Shown piece by piece: positions 12,856 through 24,534 of a DNA stretch of 64,000 nt. This stretch comes from Gyromitra esculenta (lineage: Eukaryota; Ascomycota; Pezizomycetes; Pezizales; Discinaceae). The DNA lies in NCBI GenBank assembly GCA_038503075.1, contig JBCAML010000011.1, positions 434,001 through 498,000 on the forward strand. The letters are read 5' to 3'. Numbering within the stretch: the stretch's first letter is position 1; each line of letters opens with the position of its first letter. The translations under genes were made by a program, and so were the position numbers. The notes under the pieces are model-generated. The model searched no databases. It was given only the letters and a program-made list of their open reading frames with translations, and was not told the origin of the DNA.

Positions 12856-15439
12856 TCACCCAGCCCGCTGCCTCTTCTTCGGCGCTAGCGAGTTGGCGCC
12901 TGTTGTCGGCTGCCCGCCCGCGGCCCTCTTAGCGGACCCGTGCCGTTCCCGTGCGAGCTAAATACCCCCCCGTAGCGTCAGCTTTGTGTTTCTCCCGAGT
13001 GGGGCGGTTTTCGAGGGAGTTTTTTGATTGGGAAAGCAGTAAAACAACATGGATGGGCTTGTCTCATCACGTGATTGGGCCGGGTAAATATATGTTGCCC
13101 AGGAGAGAGCGCGGCTTTACCTCCAGAGGTGTCTTTCTCCGTTCCTGTGTGGGATTGGTGGCATTAAGCCTCAGCGCGCCAATCCCGGTGTTTAGTGTTG
13201 CCGCTTCTTCTTTCGCGAGGTTGAACCATTCGTTACGCCGCGTTTTGTATTTATCCATGTTCCAGTTGCGCCACACTGTGCGCCCGAAGAAGCTTTCTCG
13301 GAGCTCGCTTTCGTGGCTGAAGAGCTCTTGGGCGATGGACTGTTTGTAGTTCATTAGTCCGTTGGTGGCTGTCCAGGCTGCGTCTACAATGTGGGATCCT
13401 GCTGGGTGCATTGATAGTGCTACGAATGAGCCCTTCAGCAGGTTGAGGAACTTGCGTTTGTCTGGTGTTGTCGAGTGCGGTGAGAGCAGGAGGGCTTGCA
13501 CTACGTGTGAGCCTTGCGGATGTTGCGAGAGGTTGATGATTGTTGGTGGGGTCTGTGAAAGGAGACTTTGGGGTGTTAGTTGTGAGATTGTTCCAGGGCG
13601 GGAGGATCATTACCTCTCGCAGACCATCCCGTGGAATTCGCCCGGAAGCTGGAGCATAGACTGTGCAAGAAGAGAGCCATGCCGTTGCTTTGGGTCCCGT
13701 TTCGGACGGTGAGGTTCTCTGCCTTCTGGGGTTTCCTGCGGTACTATATCTGCAGGTGTGAGGTTAAGCATTTTGAACACCAGCTGCTCGGACGTGCAGT
13801 CGTAGGCGTTTGTAATCGCCTAGGAATATCAGTACCTTCAGTAACAGGAAGCCTAATCATTGATATACCTTTGCAATCCCACCCGCCTCAGCACCCTGCT
13901 TCGCACAGCAGTCTATCAGCGTCTTGATAACCGCAACCTGTGACCTTTCTACCAAAAAGTCAGCAATCCCTCAACCTCTCTCGATATAAGTTAGGTGGTA
14001 TACCAATCATCCCCTTAACCTGCGGCACAATCTCCTCCACTGCCTCTTGGAGCATTTCCTTATTAAGCTTTTCCAACACCCTCATAACCACAAACCCCGC
14101 TGTTTCATTCCTAGCCAGGCTCCCCATCCGCGTCTTAAAATGAGCTTTATACAATTTCTTAAATTCGCGCTTCGGGGCATAGCTCATGATCTTCTCAGCC
14201 AAATGCGAGCCAACCGGATCATACAACAGATTCGAAAAAAACGAAGATGGCGCCATCCCCTCTTCTCTACCCACCACCACCACCAACTCCTCCTCCTCCT
14301 TTTCCTCCTCCTTTTCATCCGTACTAATTCCGGTGAGCTTGCCAAGTAAGCTATCCTCCGCGTTGACTTTACCTTTTTTACGCTCCTTTCCAGGTTTTCG
14401 CATTTCGAGCTGTAGGAGAACCTGCAGCGTAGGGCCCCCAATCTGGTGGACCGCCATACTCCGTATATCCTCGGTACTCAGCGCACCGCTGGTTGCGAGC
14501 AGGATCTTGTCAATTGCGTCTTGGAATGACGCGGGGACATCGAGAGTTGCGGACTCGCGCTCCTCAGGCGGCGCAAAGTCAGAGACTATGGAGATGTTTT
14601 TCTTCTTGCGGGATTGTATTAAAGATGCGGAGGAGGCGACGGGCTGCCCGGAGAGGAGTAGGAGAAGGGCGCGCAGAGGGTGGGATGCGAATCGGTGGGT
14701 TAGGAGGATTTTTAGTTGGGGTTCTAGTTCCTGGTAATTTGTTAGGTAGGCTTTTCATACGAAGGGATTGAGGGGAGGGGGGGTACGTTTAGCATGTAGA
14801 GGAATAAACTCTCCATACTAGCGAATACTTCATCGCTGCCAGTCTCGTCGTGGGCTGCGACATAGTCTGGATCTAGTTCCTTAGAGGCTATGATGATGCT
14901 GCGCTCGAATAGAACTTCGCAGCAATGGGAGGCGAAACGGTGTTGTACGAGGTTTAAGAAATGCCCGCTGAATACGCGCCATAGCTTCTTGAGCTGCGCT
15001 GGTGTTGACAGCAGGATCAGCTTCTCGAGGAGTCGGGAGCAGCCCTGGGAGTTGGCGATCTTGAGTTCTTTGCCGTCTGCTTCGCGGTAGACGTTTGCGA
15101 TGAAGAGGCCGCGCCCTTCGGCGTCGTGGAATTGGTTGGCTTCGAGGACTTCGTCGGCGTTACGAAAGTATTCTGCTTCTTCGTCCGTGAGGAGGCCGTA
15201 GAATTGGGTGTCTTCTGGGTGAGCTATAGAGTTATATCAGTAAGATGATCTCAAAGTAAATCAATTGAGGTCCTAGTAGAGAAGTTACCACCTCCTTCAC
15301 CATAATATCCTTCTCCCTGTGGCTGATAATCCGGAATATCCTGGTCATTCTCATCAACCTTCTGAACCTCCTCAATTTCTCTCTCTTCCTTTCGCTTCTT
15401 CTCAGCCCTGCGACCACGCTTCTTTGCTTCTTTCGGCAT
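12856..15439 (-). CDS. NOP9: Nucleolar Pumilio-repeat protein Nop9
   Basis: Nop9 is a nucleolar PUF-like RNA-binding protein that binds pre-18S rRNA and is needed for small-subunit maturation. The start [19 protein letters not shown] is the basic N-terminus typical of fungal Nop9. Later exons show Pumilio-like helical repeats, such as [29 protein letters not shown] and [17 protein letters not shown], then the C-terminal [16 protein letters not shown] and [13 protein letters not shown]. The frame appears to end at 13067, but a GTAAAG donor at 13120 and a TAG acceptor at 12958 add a last exon (12957-12856). That exon reads [17 protein letters not shown], the usual basic tail, so I place the stop at 12856. 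Expected length is about 650-700 residues. An acidic insert ([12 protein letters not shown]) sits mid-protein. Confidence 0.88.
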
Positions 15440-17647
15440 CGTGTTCAGGTTATTTCAATTGGACGTGGAGTTTTGCGACGGCGATATCGAAGGAACGGCG
15501 ATCGTTGAGTGAAGTCTCTTTTTTTTTTGGTGGTGAGAAAAAGTTTCAGATACCAAGAGCCGCACTGAAGCTAATCTCTTTCCGGACAGCGTTATAGTGT
15601 CACGTGTGTCACGCGTTGGACGTGAGGTGGTCTGTGCGGGGATTCTGATCCCCCGATGGCTGGCAAGAGGAGGGGAGAGGAGAGAGAAGCTTCAATGCAT
15701 GGGGATGCGCATGTCGGGGAAGCTACATCCTGTGGAGCAGAAAGAGCCATCGGATTGGAGTGACGTGGTACACAGCCGGTGTGCTAATTGGATACTGGTG
15801 CTGATGATCTGCGAGTGGTGGATGTTCACGAGGGGAGAATACTACATGTGGAAAACGATGATGTTGGAGTTTTCAAACACTCGAGATACTCCACGGGAGT
15901 TTCAGGCTGTTTGCAGGTGTTTGGTGTCGAACGTGTCTCGTAGTCATTGATTCTCACTCGATGTTTTGGCACTACAGAGCGTGTCCTAGGCTTGATGGAG
16001 GATTTCACGATGGCTTCGCCCACTCAGGAGGCGTAGTCAATATAAATTACGTTTAGCTCGATATCCAGTTAAGACTACATGCCCAGTTTTGAGACGTAGA
16101 CCTCCCAGAACTTTTAGTAAATTCCGAGCATAGACTCAGTACGAGTTGAACGCTCGCTTAGCAATGAAGTGCGTCCTCTCCAAATCCCTCCAGACAGATC
16201 TTCAAGCCACCCAAACGCTAGTAAGACTCGTGTCGGGCTTAAAGCCCGTAATTCTCTTGTGGAAAATAACTTCAGTAACGTTGATAATATCCGACTCGAG
16301 GGCCATAATATCATTCCTGATAAATGTGATAGCTGTCAAGCATATCAGGCGATAAAACCACTCAGTAAAGAATTTGTCACGAGTTTTAGAGAACTGAGTT
16401 ATATGCAACCACGCTGATAAACCGAGCAGTGGAGCTAATTGACTGAGGTTTGATATACGATGTATAAGCCGAACTGGTAATGATGTTGCCGTGCAACGAA
16501 TATGACATTATAGAGGTGCCTAAGGTGCCGGTAGTGAGGAAATTTCCAACAACGAAGATGCGTGCGGCGGTGATTTAGTACTCCAATACAAGTGGTGTGT
16601 CGTTGACATGATCATAACGCCCGTAATGTTGAAACGGAGGAGAAGTCCCGTCCGAAGGGTATTTGTTTTCAAGCTACTATTCAATTGCCGTCTAAACTAA
16701 TGCATCCCCCTCAAAAATAACATCGGCCTAAAAGCTGCTGTTTGAAATAGATTTGTGGTGGAGTGGTGGAATAGCTAAACGACATGTCCTTGGTCTTGAT
16801 ATACCTAGAAAGTCTTTATTATAGCAGCCTGAAACACCCTAGCAGCTGAAGAATATACCTTCCCCTCTCAGGGATCCGTAAACCTCTGTAAACCTACATC
16901 TCCACCATCCTCTAGCGACTCATCACGAGCAAGCACTCGACCTTCACCACCCAACACCACCCTCTGATTTGGGGGCGAACTTCCCGTCCCATGTAACTCA
17001 TTTTACAAACAAGAAAACCCCTCTTCCTCCAAGCCAAATCTACAAAATGTGTCACCGACTATTTAGCACCCTTCGTTTGCAAGTCTGTTGGATATACCAC
17101 CCCACCAGCCCATCTAGCCAGCCCGTGAATCGCGCACCCTCCTTCCCGTGCAGTAAAGTAGCTCATACTAAAACATCTCGCGAGGGAATAAATACCCGAA
17201 CTGGAATAAAAGCCCTGAAACATATACAAGCTTTCCCTTCAAGCGCCACTACCCGTCAAAGTGCGGAGTGGAGACCGGGTGGGTAATCGTTACCTACATC
17301 TGGATTGGTGTTTTTCACGTGCTAAGCGAGATACTTCTGGCTTCGTTTCGAGCGTTAGCTTGTTGTTGCGGTTCTGGCTTTTACGGAGATAGGCGCCTAG
17401 ATAGTGTAAAGTGTTTTAATATAGAGTGAAGTATGGAAGAAGGTATCCATACGACCAACAACGGTTTTTTATTAGAAAAATCACGCGTTTCGTCACGCTA
17501 TGTCTTCGGTTGGGACGAACCAACGGAAAACGGTTTAGCGTCACGCACAGTGACTGAGGCTCCGCAGAGCCTCAACCTTACTCGCACATCGAAGTCACTC
17601 AGGCAATTGCGTGCATCAGCGTGAAACGCTCAATGACGAGATACATA
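15440..17647. other. Gene-free spacer
   Basis: No domain or joined reading frame is recognisable; the longest frames are about 105-117 codons and unsupported. The first 200 bp should hold the Nop9 promoter. No tRNA-like fold was noticed. Confidence 0.45.
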
Positions 17648-17821
17648 CAGTACAATCGCCCTATAAGAATACTAACTATAAGAATACCCGCCTTATAATA
17701 ATGCTGAATCTAGTCCTGACAGGGGTGATTTTGAGTGTGGCTTGCCTTCCATATAAGAATAACTCTTTTATAAGAGTATCATTTTCGGAACCAACCGTAT
17801 TCTTATAGGGCGATCGTACTG
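17648..17821. mobile_element. 174-bp TA-flanked MITE (Tc1/mariner-like ends)
   Basis: The element begins CAGTACAATCGCCC and its right end, read on the - strand, begins CAGTACGATCGCCC. The terminal inverted repeats match at 24 of 25 positions, continuing through CTATAAGAATAC. A TA dinucleotide lies directly outside each end (17646-17647 and 17822-17823), as expected from Tc1/mariner/pogo-type insertion. The interior has no coding capacity and contains further ATAAGAATA-type repeats, so nearly the whole element can fold back. It is non-autonomous; the source transposase is not in this window. Confidence 0.85.
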
Positions 17822-19467
17822 TACTTCCCTCCAGTCAGGCTTTCCTAAACACTTAATTACATATTGGGTTTATGCCCTAGGATATAAACCTCTTGTTCGT
17901 TTATCGCCGGGATATAAATTTTTTTTTTATGCACGAATTCTCGATCTTGTGCAGGTACGGATTACATACTGGACTGAGCGCTATTGCATAGGTATTGATG
18001 TTGTATCGAGAAAAAAATTGTTGTTTCGCTTCCCTACATTCATCCCTACGAATGGGATCAAAGGGTCCATTCTATATGACGTGGATGATATACCCCGCTT
18101 GGGGAGGTAAGCCCGTTGTTGCTGCCATCCAGTGAGGGATCGACGAATCTTTAGCTTTTGTTTCGTTTTGTGGGGTTCATGATGTCGTTTTTTTTCGTCT
18201 TCCTTCTTGCTCTCTCTGTCGAGTTCTCAATCCGCCTGCCTGTGCAGAAAAAACATGGATTCGAATATCAGAATAAGTCTCCGTGCAAAGGGTGGTGAGG
18301 GGTCCGAAAGGAATGTTCGGATGGTTTTTTTGTTATGTGTATGCGTGACGCTCTGTGCTCGTAGTGTTGTGCACAGTACATGTGGTTTTTCTTTTCTTTT
18401 CTTTTCTCGTCACTCGCTGAACGGGCAGCTGCTTACTGTGACACACTTTCCGGTCGCTTGGCTCCAACTACATGTGCCTACAGGATGAGGGCTGGTTCTA
18501 TGGTTTGCCTGTGGTGAGAAAATCAATCCGGTGCGGTAGAGCAGCGCGGGTACCCGCTACGACGAAGCTAACTTGATGGAAACAAGACACGCGCTCACCA
18601 CTCGAGTTGGGGCTGTTTCCTTCCCTCTTGTTTTCCCTTCCCGTGGTTTTCTTGCGGGAACGAAACGGAGCTTGTCCGTGCGCGTGCTTTTTTTTTGGCG
18701 GAAAAGCTAACCATGGATATACAAGCAAGCCCCCACAAACAGCTAAAAAAAGGAAAAAACCCATGGACCAGAAACCCTTAAATCAAAAAGGACAGGAAAG
18801 GTCCCTAGAATTAGTTGTAAATGTGTCACAGATAGAACGAGAATGGCCGTTTAGAGCAGCAATGTGGAAAATACGCGACGAGGGGGCGTGCTCCCTGAAC
18901 TCTGAAGGGTGGTGATCCCTGTCCCTGTCCCTGTCTCGATAGCCTGTCGCATGGCAGTTATCTCGGCTGGGCTGCAAGATGCAATCTAAGCGAAAAAAAA
19001 CAGGGGGAACAAGCAATATGCAACAATGAGGACCCTCCCAGGGTCACCCATCATGGCGCGATATTGTGCATACCTCTGCTTCTCCATACTCCACCTCAAA
19101 CAACCACTTTTGAAGGAGAGCTCGCGCACGTCAATTGATGAGAGAGAGTCTTTCTTATTTTTACCTATCCCGCGCAATTCCAATCCCTTGGGAGAGAGCT
19201 CTGGTCGAATTGTGACTTTGCGATTCAATTCGAAAGTCCCCGTGTGTTCCTGGCAGATTCGTTGGGTTCTGGACTGCTGCTGCTGCTGCCTACATACTGT
19301 GCTAGAGCATACTGCTTAGCTCAGTCAGGCACAGTACACTACAGCTCACGGGCCACGACGCTTTTCGAATTCAAACCATCCATCCTTAACTTGGTGCCTT
19401 AATTTTATCCCCCCTTTCGCTTCGTCAGTTCATACTTTATTCATCAATACAAATCGAAACAATTGAG
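17822..19467. other. Spacer upstream of the Ras-like gene
   Basis: No supportable gene. It should contain the promoter and leader of the Ras-like gene. Frames such as the 102-codon one at 18607 show no family resemblance. Confidence 0.45.
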
Positions 19468-21018
19468 ATGCTGGAAACGATCTCGATCACAGTCTGCGGC
19501 GATGGCGGCACTGGTGCGGGTTTTCCCCCTCCCCCCTCCCTCATCGATTTGATTCGTTTCCATAGAATTTATCTCCCTCTCTCGTTCGCCTTGTTTGCTG
19601 CTCTAAGCTATATACATGTATCTTTATTTGTGATCACAGGCTTGTTTTTTTTTCCCTACTATCATTGTATATCTCAACGGTTCAAATTCGAACTATATTG
19701 AAGCTGACGTTTCCCATGTGCGGAGTCTGTGGCGTGGAATCATTGCAGGAAAGAGCTCAATATCTCTCCGACTAGTCCGCAGCAAGTGGACCCATGAATA
19801 TGATCCAACTGTACAGGATAGTTACAGCGTGACAAGAGTAGTTGACGGTCGAGAATATCAATTGGCCTTGACGGGTATGTCTATCGCTCTTCTGTAACCC
19901 AATCCATCTGCCAACCAAACAGCTTGCCAGAATCAGGTCCGGAGAACCAGACGGGTGCTGACATACTTTCCCCCCCTTCTTTTGATAGATACTGCTGGAC
20001 AAGAAGAGTATATTCTCACCCTATCTACATCCAGGCTCTCTTCTATCTAGATACCTATCTAGATACCTATCTAGATAACCATATCTCTATCTACTGTTTT
20101 TGTCCACTTAACTTCAATCATCTAACGTGGGGGACACTCTTGTAGATATCGTGGATTATGGGCGCAGCAGAACCTCGCAGCAGACGCGTACTTGCTGGTC
20201 TACGACATCACGAACCACGAATCTCTGGTAGCATTAGACTACTTCAACGACATCATCGAGATGGAATCGGAGGAGAGGCAGACGCAGCCGGGAGCTGTCC
20301 CGCATGTGAAGATCGTCGCTGGGAATAAATGTGATCTGGCCAACTCAAGGCAGGTCACGTCACAGGAGGGACTCGCATGGGCGAGAAGTCATGATTGCGG
20401 GTGCGTTTCAGTTTCGTGTTGCTGCTTTTGGGAGAAGGGGGTTGGTTTGAGGGAGCAATGGGTATCCAAGCTGTTGGCCGCCCTGTGGCCACCACGTTCT
20501 AGAATATTCCTCTTTGATTTCATTTGAATGGAGTTGGAATGAATGGGGATGCATCGGAGTGGCCAGCTATGAATGCTATTGTTGTCGTTATGTGTTGGTG
20601 GAGTACGTTTGGCTGATATTTTTGGCCGGGGTATAGGTTCATGGAGACGTCAGCTCGTAATGTCGTCAATGTTGAGGAAACCTTTGCTCGTAAGCACCCC
20701 CTTCCCGTACTTGTATACTCGTTTCAGATTCACATTCACGGCATATCACATCCTGCCATCCATTTCTAAACCCCGTTTCCCATATCATAATATCATTGTT
20801 TGTCCTTACCAACAGCCAACACAGTACTTGTTCGCCGCGTCGTGGCCGCCCGAGAAGCCGCCAGGAACGGAACCGCCGTGTTCAACACCCGTAGACGACA
20901 GCGATCCTCCAACGACAGCGAAAAGGAAGATGCCGCTGAGACCTCACACCCCGGAAACCCGAAACCCGAGTCTCCAACGTCTAGGCGGAAGGAATGGGGA
21001 TGTTGCGTCATCTGTTGA
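19468..21018 (+). CDS. Ras-family small GTPase with CAAX box
   Basis: Membrane-anchored signalling GTPase. Six exons (19468-19513, 19749-19874, 19989-20007, 20146-20400, 20637-20689, 20816-21018) join to 233 residues. All G motifs are present: P-loop GDGGTGKSS (residues 11-19, split by intron 1), switch I YDPTVQDSYSV, DTAGQEEYRG (switch II, assembled across a 19-nt exon), NKCD and ETSA. The C-terminal tail is basic and Ser/Glu-rich and ends in CCVIC: CVIC is a CAAX prenylation box and the cysteine before it could be palmitoylated. The N-terminus is very short. Switch I reads TVQDS where canonical Ras has TIEDS. The sequence suggests one of the fungal Ras-like paralogues rather than orthodox Ras1, but I cannot assign it. 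Confidence 0.93.
19989..20007 (+). other. 19-nt micro-exon of the Ras-like gene
   Basis: Exon 3 supplies most of the DTAGQEE switch II codons. It is bounded by a TAG acceptor and a GTATAT donor, and skipping it would both shift the frame and remove the catalytic glutamine. Confidence 0.85.
20043..20077. repeat. 12-bp tandem repeat inside a Ras intron
   Basis: Almost three copies of CTATCTAGATAC lie in intron 3 of the Ras-like gene, 36 bp downstream of the micro-exon donor. Confidence 0.85.
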
Positions 21019-21550
21019 TACTAAGCTGTGCTGAGAACTAACCTTAACTTATTGCAACAGCGAGGGAAATGTGTTCGAACCTCAAGATACTAATTTTGTG
21101 ATATCTTTATTGTATAATGTTTTTTTCCCTTCAAGATATGATTTCTAATATTTCACGACGTCATGAATTTTCTTTGGTTTATTTGGCTGGGGGAAGGGTA
21201 ACTATGTAGAACAGGTATGGTGTTCTAAAAGTAAGGATACTCTTTGTTGGATTTCAATTTTGTTTTTGTTCCTAGTGTTCATCACCACTTGTTTGGATGA
21301 GAGCTTCAGCTTAGTATTTGTTTCCGTTTCCGATGTGAATATTTAGGGATTTTGTGTCTTGTCACGTTGTTGAATCAGCTGGAGAGGTGTATAATTTTGG
21401 TGATATTTACTTGATGCATGAGTATTTTTTGTGCTTTTTTCTTCTATCTCACTTATTTTGTAGAATTAGAAGGAAAATTCTTGTTGGATATCCATGTAGT
21501 TATATTTCTCCCCTTTGATCTCCACTTCTTCTATTCTATGGGTTGGTGTA
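21019..21550. other. Convergent intergenic region between the Ras-like gene and QPRT
   Basis: The two genes converge here, so this T-rich 530-bp stretch should hold both 3' untranslated regions. No gene is seen. Confidence 0.5.
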
Positions 21551-22708
21551 TTAGTGATCGATTTTGAGGGAGAAGTCGACATGCTGAGTACTCTGTATGA
21601 TTGTTAGAGAATTAGTAAACGATTTTTTGTACGAACTAGAGAAAGAAAAAAGAAGTTTGTACCTGGTGGATAGAGCTCGTAGACATGATATCGATATCTG
21701 CAACCTCTAACATCAGCAATCATTTCAGTAGCCGCTTGAGTGCGAAACCGTCTACCGTTACAACAATAACTCTCCACGTTGTCCTCTGTTAGCCCTCCTG
21801 AACACTCTAGTAGTACGCCGTTCCCTTTACCAACCCATCTCTTCTTGATGCTCCCAGCAGCAACCTTCAATCCCTCGCCGGTGAAGTTATCCAGCATGAC
21901 AATATCCGCCCCTGCGGCAATTGCCTCGTCTGCTTCCTCTTCAGACTGAACTTCCACCTCAATTTTAACTGCAAATCCACCGACTGATCGTGCTGCTTGA
22001 ACAGCAGCTGTGATAGAACCTTTAGACCATACGTGATTGTCCTTCAACATGATCATTGAAGAGAGGTCATAGCGGTGCTGATCGACACCGCCGATCAGCA
22101 TGCCGTATTTCTCGACGAGGCGGAAACCGGGGGTCGTTTTACGCGTGCCGGCAAGGATTCCGGTGTATCCGGCAGAACGAACGAGGGATAATAGTTTTCG
22201 GGACTTAGTAGCAATTCCGGAACAGCGAGCAAGAGTATTGAGAGCCACCCTTTCGCCGAGGAGAAGCTTACGGGCTGGGCCACGTACTGTTGCGACGGCT
22301 TTGACGGGCTGGAAATCTTGGCCTTCCTTTAAGTGCCATTCTACACTGTAATTTTTGGTAAGTAAATTCTTAGCAATTGTACTTTTATCTTATTGAAGCT
22401 GTAGTTTATGGGGTGAGCTTACGTGCATCCTAGCTGGGCGAAGACTTCGTCGAAGAATGGGACACCGGCGAGGACACCCTAGAATCGTGATTGAGATAAG
22501 CGTTTCCATTCCTAAATAAACAAATAAGTTCCTATATCTAGATAAAACATACTGCGGATTTTCCATATAGAGTAGCTGTCTTCTCATCCTCGCCAACCAC
22601 GAACCCGCCGTAGTCGAATGAAGGAGTATCTTCTGCGAGCCATGCCGCAACGATCTGCTTGTAGGTAGTGGGCAAAAGATGCGCAACGTTTCCGTAGTCT
22701 GAAGCCAT
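21551..22708 (-). CDS. BNA6: Nicotinate-nucleotide pyrophosphorylase (quinolinate phosphoribosyltransferase)
   Basis: Converts quinolinate and PRPP to nicotinate mononucleotide, CO2 and pyrophosphate, the last step of the kynurenine branch of NAD synthesis. Five exons (22708-22553, 22478-22423, 22345-21756, 21697-21663, 21592-21551) join to 292 residues, the family length. Seen motifs include [15 protein letters not shown], the substrate-binding [52 protein letters not shown] and the C-terminal [19 protein letters not shown]. The last two small exons are needed to reach this conserved end; reading straight on from 21756 would lose it. The start is 280 bp from the divergent Vps28 start. Confidence 0.95.
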
Positions 22709-22987
22709 GATATCTTGATGATTCCGTGAATTGATGAGTGAATTGGAGGTTTTGAAGGTTATTTACTGATACTTGTAGGCATCAGTTGCCCCCGCCAAAC
22801 CATCCCGTGATGCCCCTCCACACCCGCGTCCAGCCGAGACGCAGGTTGCACGTGCACGTGAGCCTAAAACCCTTGTCACGGGTCCCCGCATGGCGACGAC
22901 GTCAAGCTTCAGGGTCTCGCGTCTAACCAAAAGTCTCACAACGCCCAACAATAGCGACAGCAGTGACGTTAACGGTAACAGCATGCG
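22709..22987. promoter_or_regulatory. Divergent promoter of QPRT and Vps28
   Basis: Only 279 bp separate the two start codons, so regulatory sites are shared or tightly packed. CACGTGCACGTG at 22849-22860 holds two overlapping-type E-box palindromes back to back, and a TGACGTTA CRE-like site lies near 22963. Confidence 0.6.
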
Positions 22988-23876
22988 ATGAGCGCCCCGA
23001 AGTACCAACCCTATGCCCCGTCGCCATACTCATATACACCATCTCCGCACTCGCTATCCACCTCCATCTCGCTCGATGAGGAGGTTAAGCTCTCTACGTC
23101 ATCCCAGCAGCGAGAACTAAATGAGAGTCTGGCAGAGATATATTCGATAATTGTAACGCTGGATTTCTTGGAGAAGGCGTATATCAAAGACAGTATCAAC
23201 CAGGAAGTGTATGTTGGTTTAACATAGTTACTCTACATGCGTGGAAAGGGCTCCTGCTGAGGGGACATAGGTACACGCCAACGTGTCTACGCTTACTCGG
23301 GCAGTACAAGACGCTCCTTAAGAGCCCAGGTGTCTCGTCCGCCTTTAGTGACCTAGAAAGCTTTAAGCGTGAATACGATGTATTTCTTCAAGAATTATCA
23401 AGTTTCGCTTACTCTCTGCTGATCTGCCCAGATTGAATACCCGTCTGCAACCGAACGTCTAAAAATTGGTGTCCCAGCCACCTTTGAACAACCAGTTCAC
23501 AATGCTGCGTCCTCTGCGCCAATCGCTATCTCTGCTAAGGCGGCTGCTGAGGCCACGCAGAATTTCATTACGTTCATGGATGCTCTTCGTCTCTCCTTCA
23601 CGGCCAAGTACCAGCTACACCCGCTTCTTAGCGACGTTATAACTGCGGTGAATAATGTTACTGGTGCAAAGGAGTTTGAGGGGAGACAGAATATCATCAA
23701 GTGGTTGATTGTGCTGAATCAGATGGGTGCGGGAGATGAGATTACGGAGGCTCAGGGGCAGCAGGTGAGTTTTCCTATTGAGATCTGTAGCGAAAATTGG
23801 GTGTGCTGATGGAGTGGGGTAGATGTTATTTGATATAGAGAATGCGTATAATGAGTTTTATAAAAATCTACATTAA
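22988..23876 (+). CDS. VPS28: Vps28, ESCRT-I subunit
   Basis: Core subunit of ESCRT-I, which sorts ubiquitinated cargo into multivesicular bodies; its C-terminal helical domain links ESCRT-I to ESCRT-II. Exons 22988-23208, 23271-23379, 23432-23764 and 23823-23876 give 238 residues, the normal size. A Pro/Ser/Tyr-rich leader (about 35 residues) precedes the N-terminal core (ELNESLAEIYSIIVTLDFLEKAYIKDSI, shown in full only in part here), then the linker and the C-terminal four-helix domain: FMDALRLSFTAKYQLHPLL, LIVLNQMGAGDEIT and the terminal FDIENAYNEFYKNLH. The last 54-nt exon is short but is required for the canonical end. Confidence 0.95.
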
Positions 23877-24098
23877 TAAACTCGAGTGATGATTTTGGAG
23901 ACCTTTCGCATCATTCTCATCATCGATTGTGACAACCAATTGACCATTTTTGGGGGATCTCGCTAGATAGTACTGTAGTGTGTGATTATGCTGTATAGGA
24001 ATCCTAGGTACCGGATTTTCAATTGGCTTGGGGTCTAGAAAAGGCAGCGATACTGCAAGTATCGAGGAAGGTCCTCTTTTGAGTCCCATGCCCAGTCC

Positions 24099-24106
24099 CT
24101 CTTGTG
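24099..24106. repeat. Target-site duplication, left copy
   Basis: CTCTTGTG immediately left of the hAT-type MITE; an exact copy lies at 24527-24534 immediately right of it. Confidence 0.9.
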
Positions 24107-24526
24107 CAGTGTGGTCCACGAGGCATGGCCGCTCGAGGCCTCGACTCGAGCCAGTACGAGGTTGGGAGCTCACGAGCACGAGGTGCCTCGAGGCATGTGT
24201 GGCTGCTCGCCTCGAGCCGCTCGAGCATTCAAGTTAAATCATAAGTTGATTGTTGTTTAGACGAGCCTGTATGTTCCAGGACCTTTGCTAGGCATGATTG
24301 GTGGAAAGAAAATAGCTATAGTTTGGGGGATGTTTCTAGCGAAACAGCATGACTTTATAATATCCTAGCTAGTGGCTCTTTTCTTTATTTTTTAATATAA
24401 ACCTTTTTAGTATATATCTCAAGTTTATCAAGCCACCTCGAGCTGCTCGAGGCATGCCCTCAAATGTACGAGCGGCCTCGAGGCATACCTATCTGCTCGC
24501 CTCGAGGCGCCTCGTGGACCACACTG
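24107..24526. mobile_element. 420-bp hAT-type MITE
   Basis: Both ends carry the same 18-bp terminal inverted repeat CAGTGTGGTCCACGAGGC without a mismatch, and the element is bounded by a perfect 8-bp duplication CTCTTGTG. A CAGTG-type end with an 8-bp duplication is the mark of the hAT superfamily. CTCGAG occurs about nine times, five in the left 110 bp and four in the right 80 bp. Clustered subterminal motifs of this kind are typical transposase-binding sites in hAT elements. The interior has no coding frame, so it is non-autonomous. Perfect ends and duplication suggest recent insertion. Confidence 0.92.
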
Positions 24527-24534
24527 CTCTTGTG
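24527..24534. repeat. Target-site duplication, right copy
   Basis: CTCTTGTG directly after the right terminal repeat, identical to 24099-24106. Confidence 0.9.

Noticed and set aside
16030..16700. Suspected structured non-coding RNA or old coding exon
   Set aside because: Only short frames and no recognisable motif or strong hairpin; nothing to support a call.
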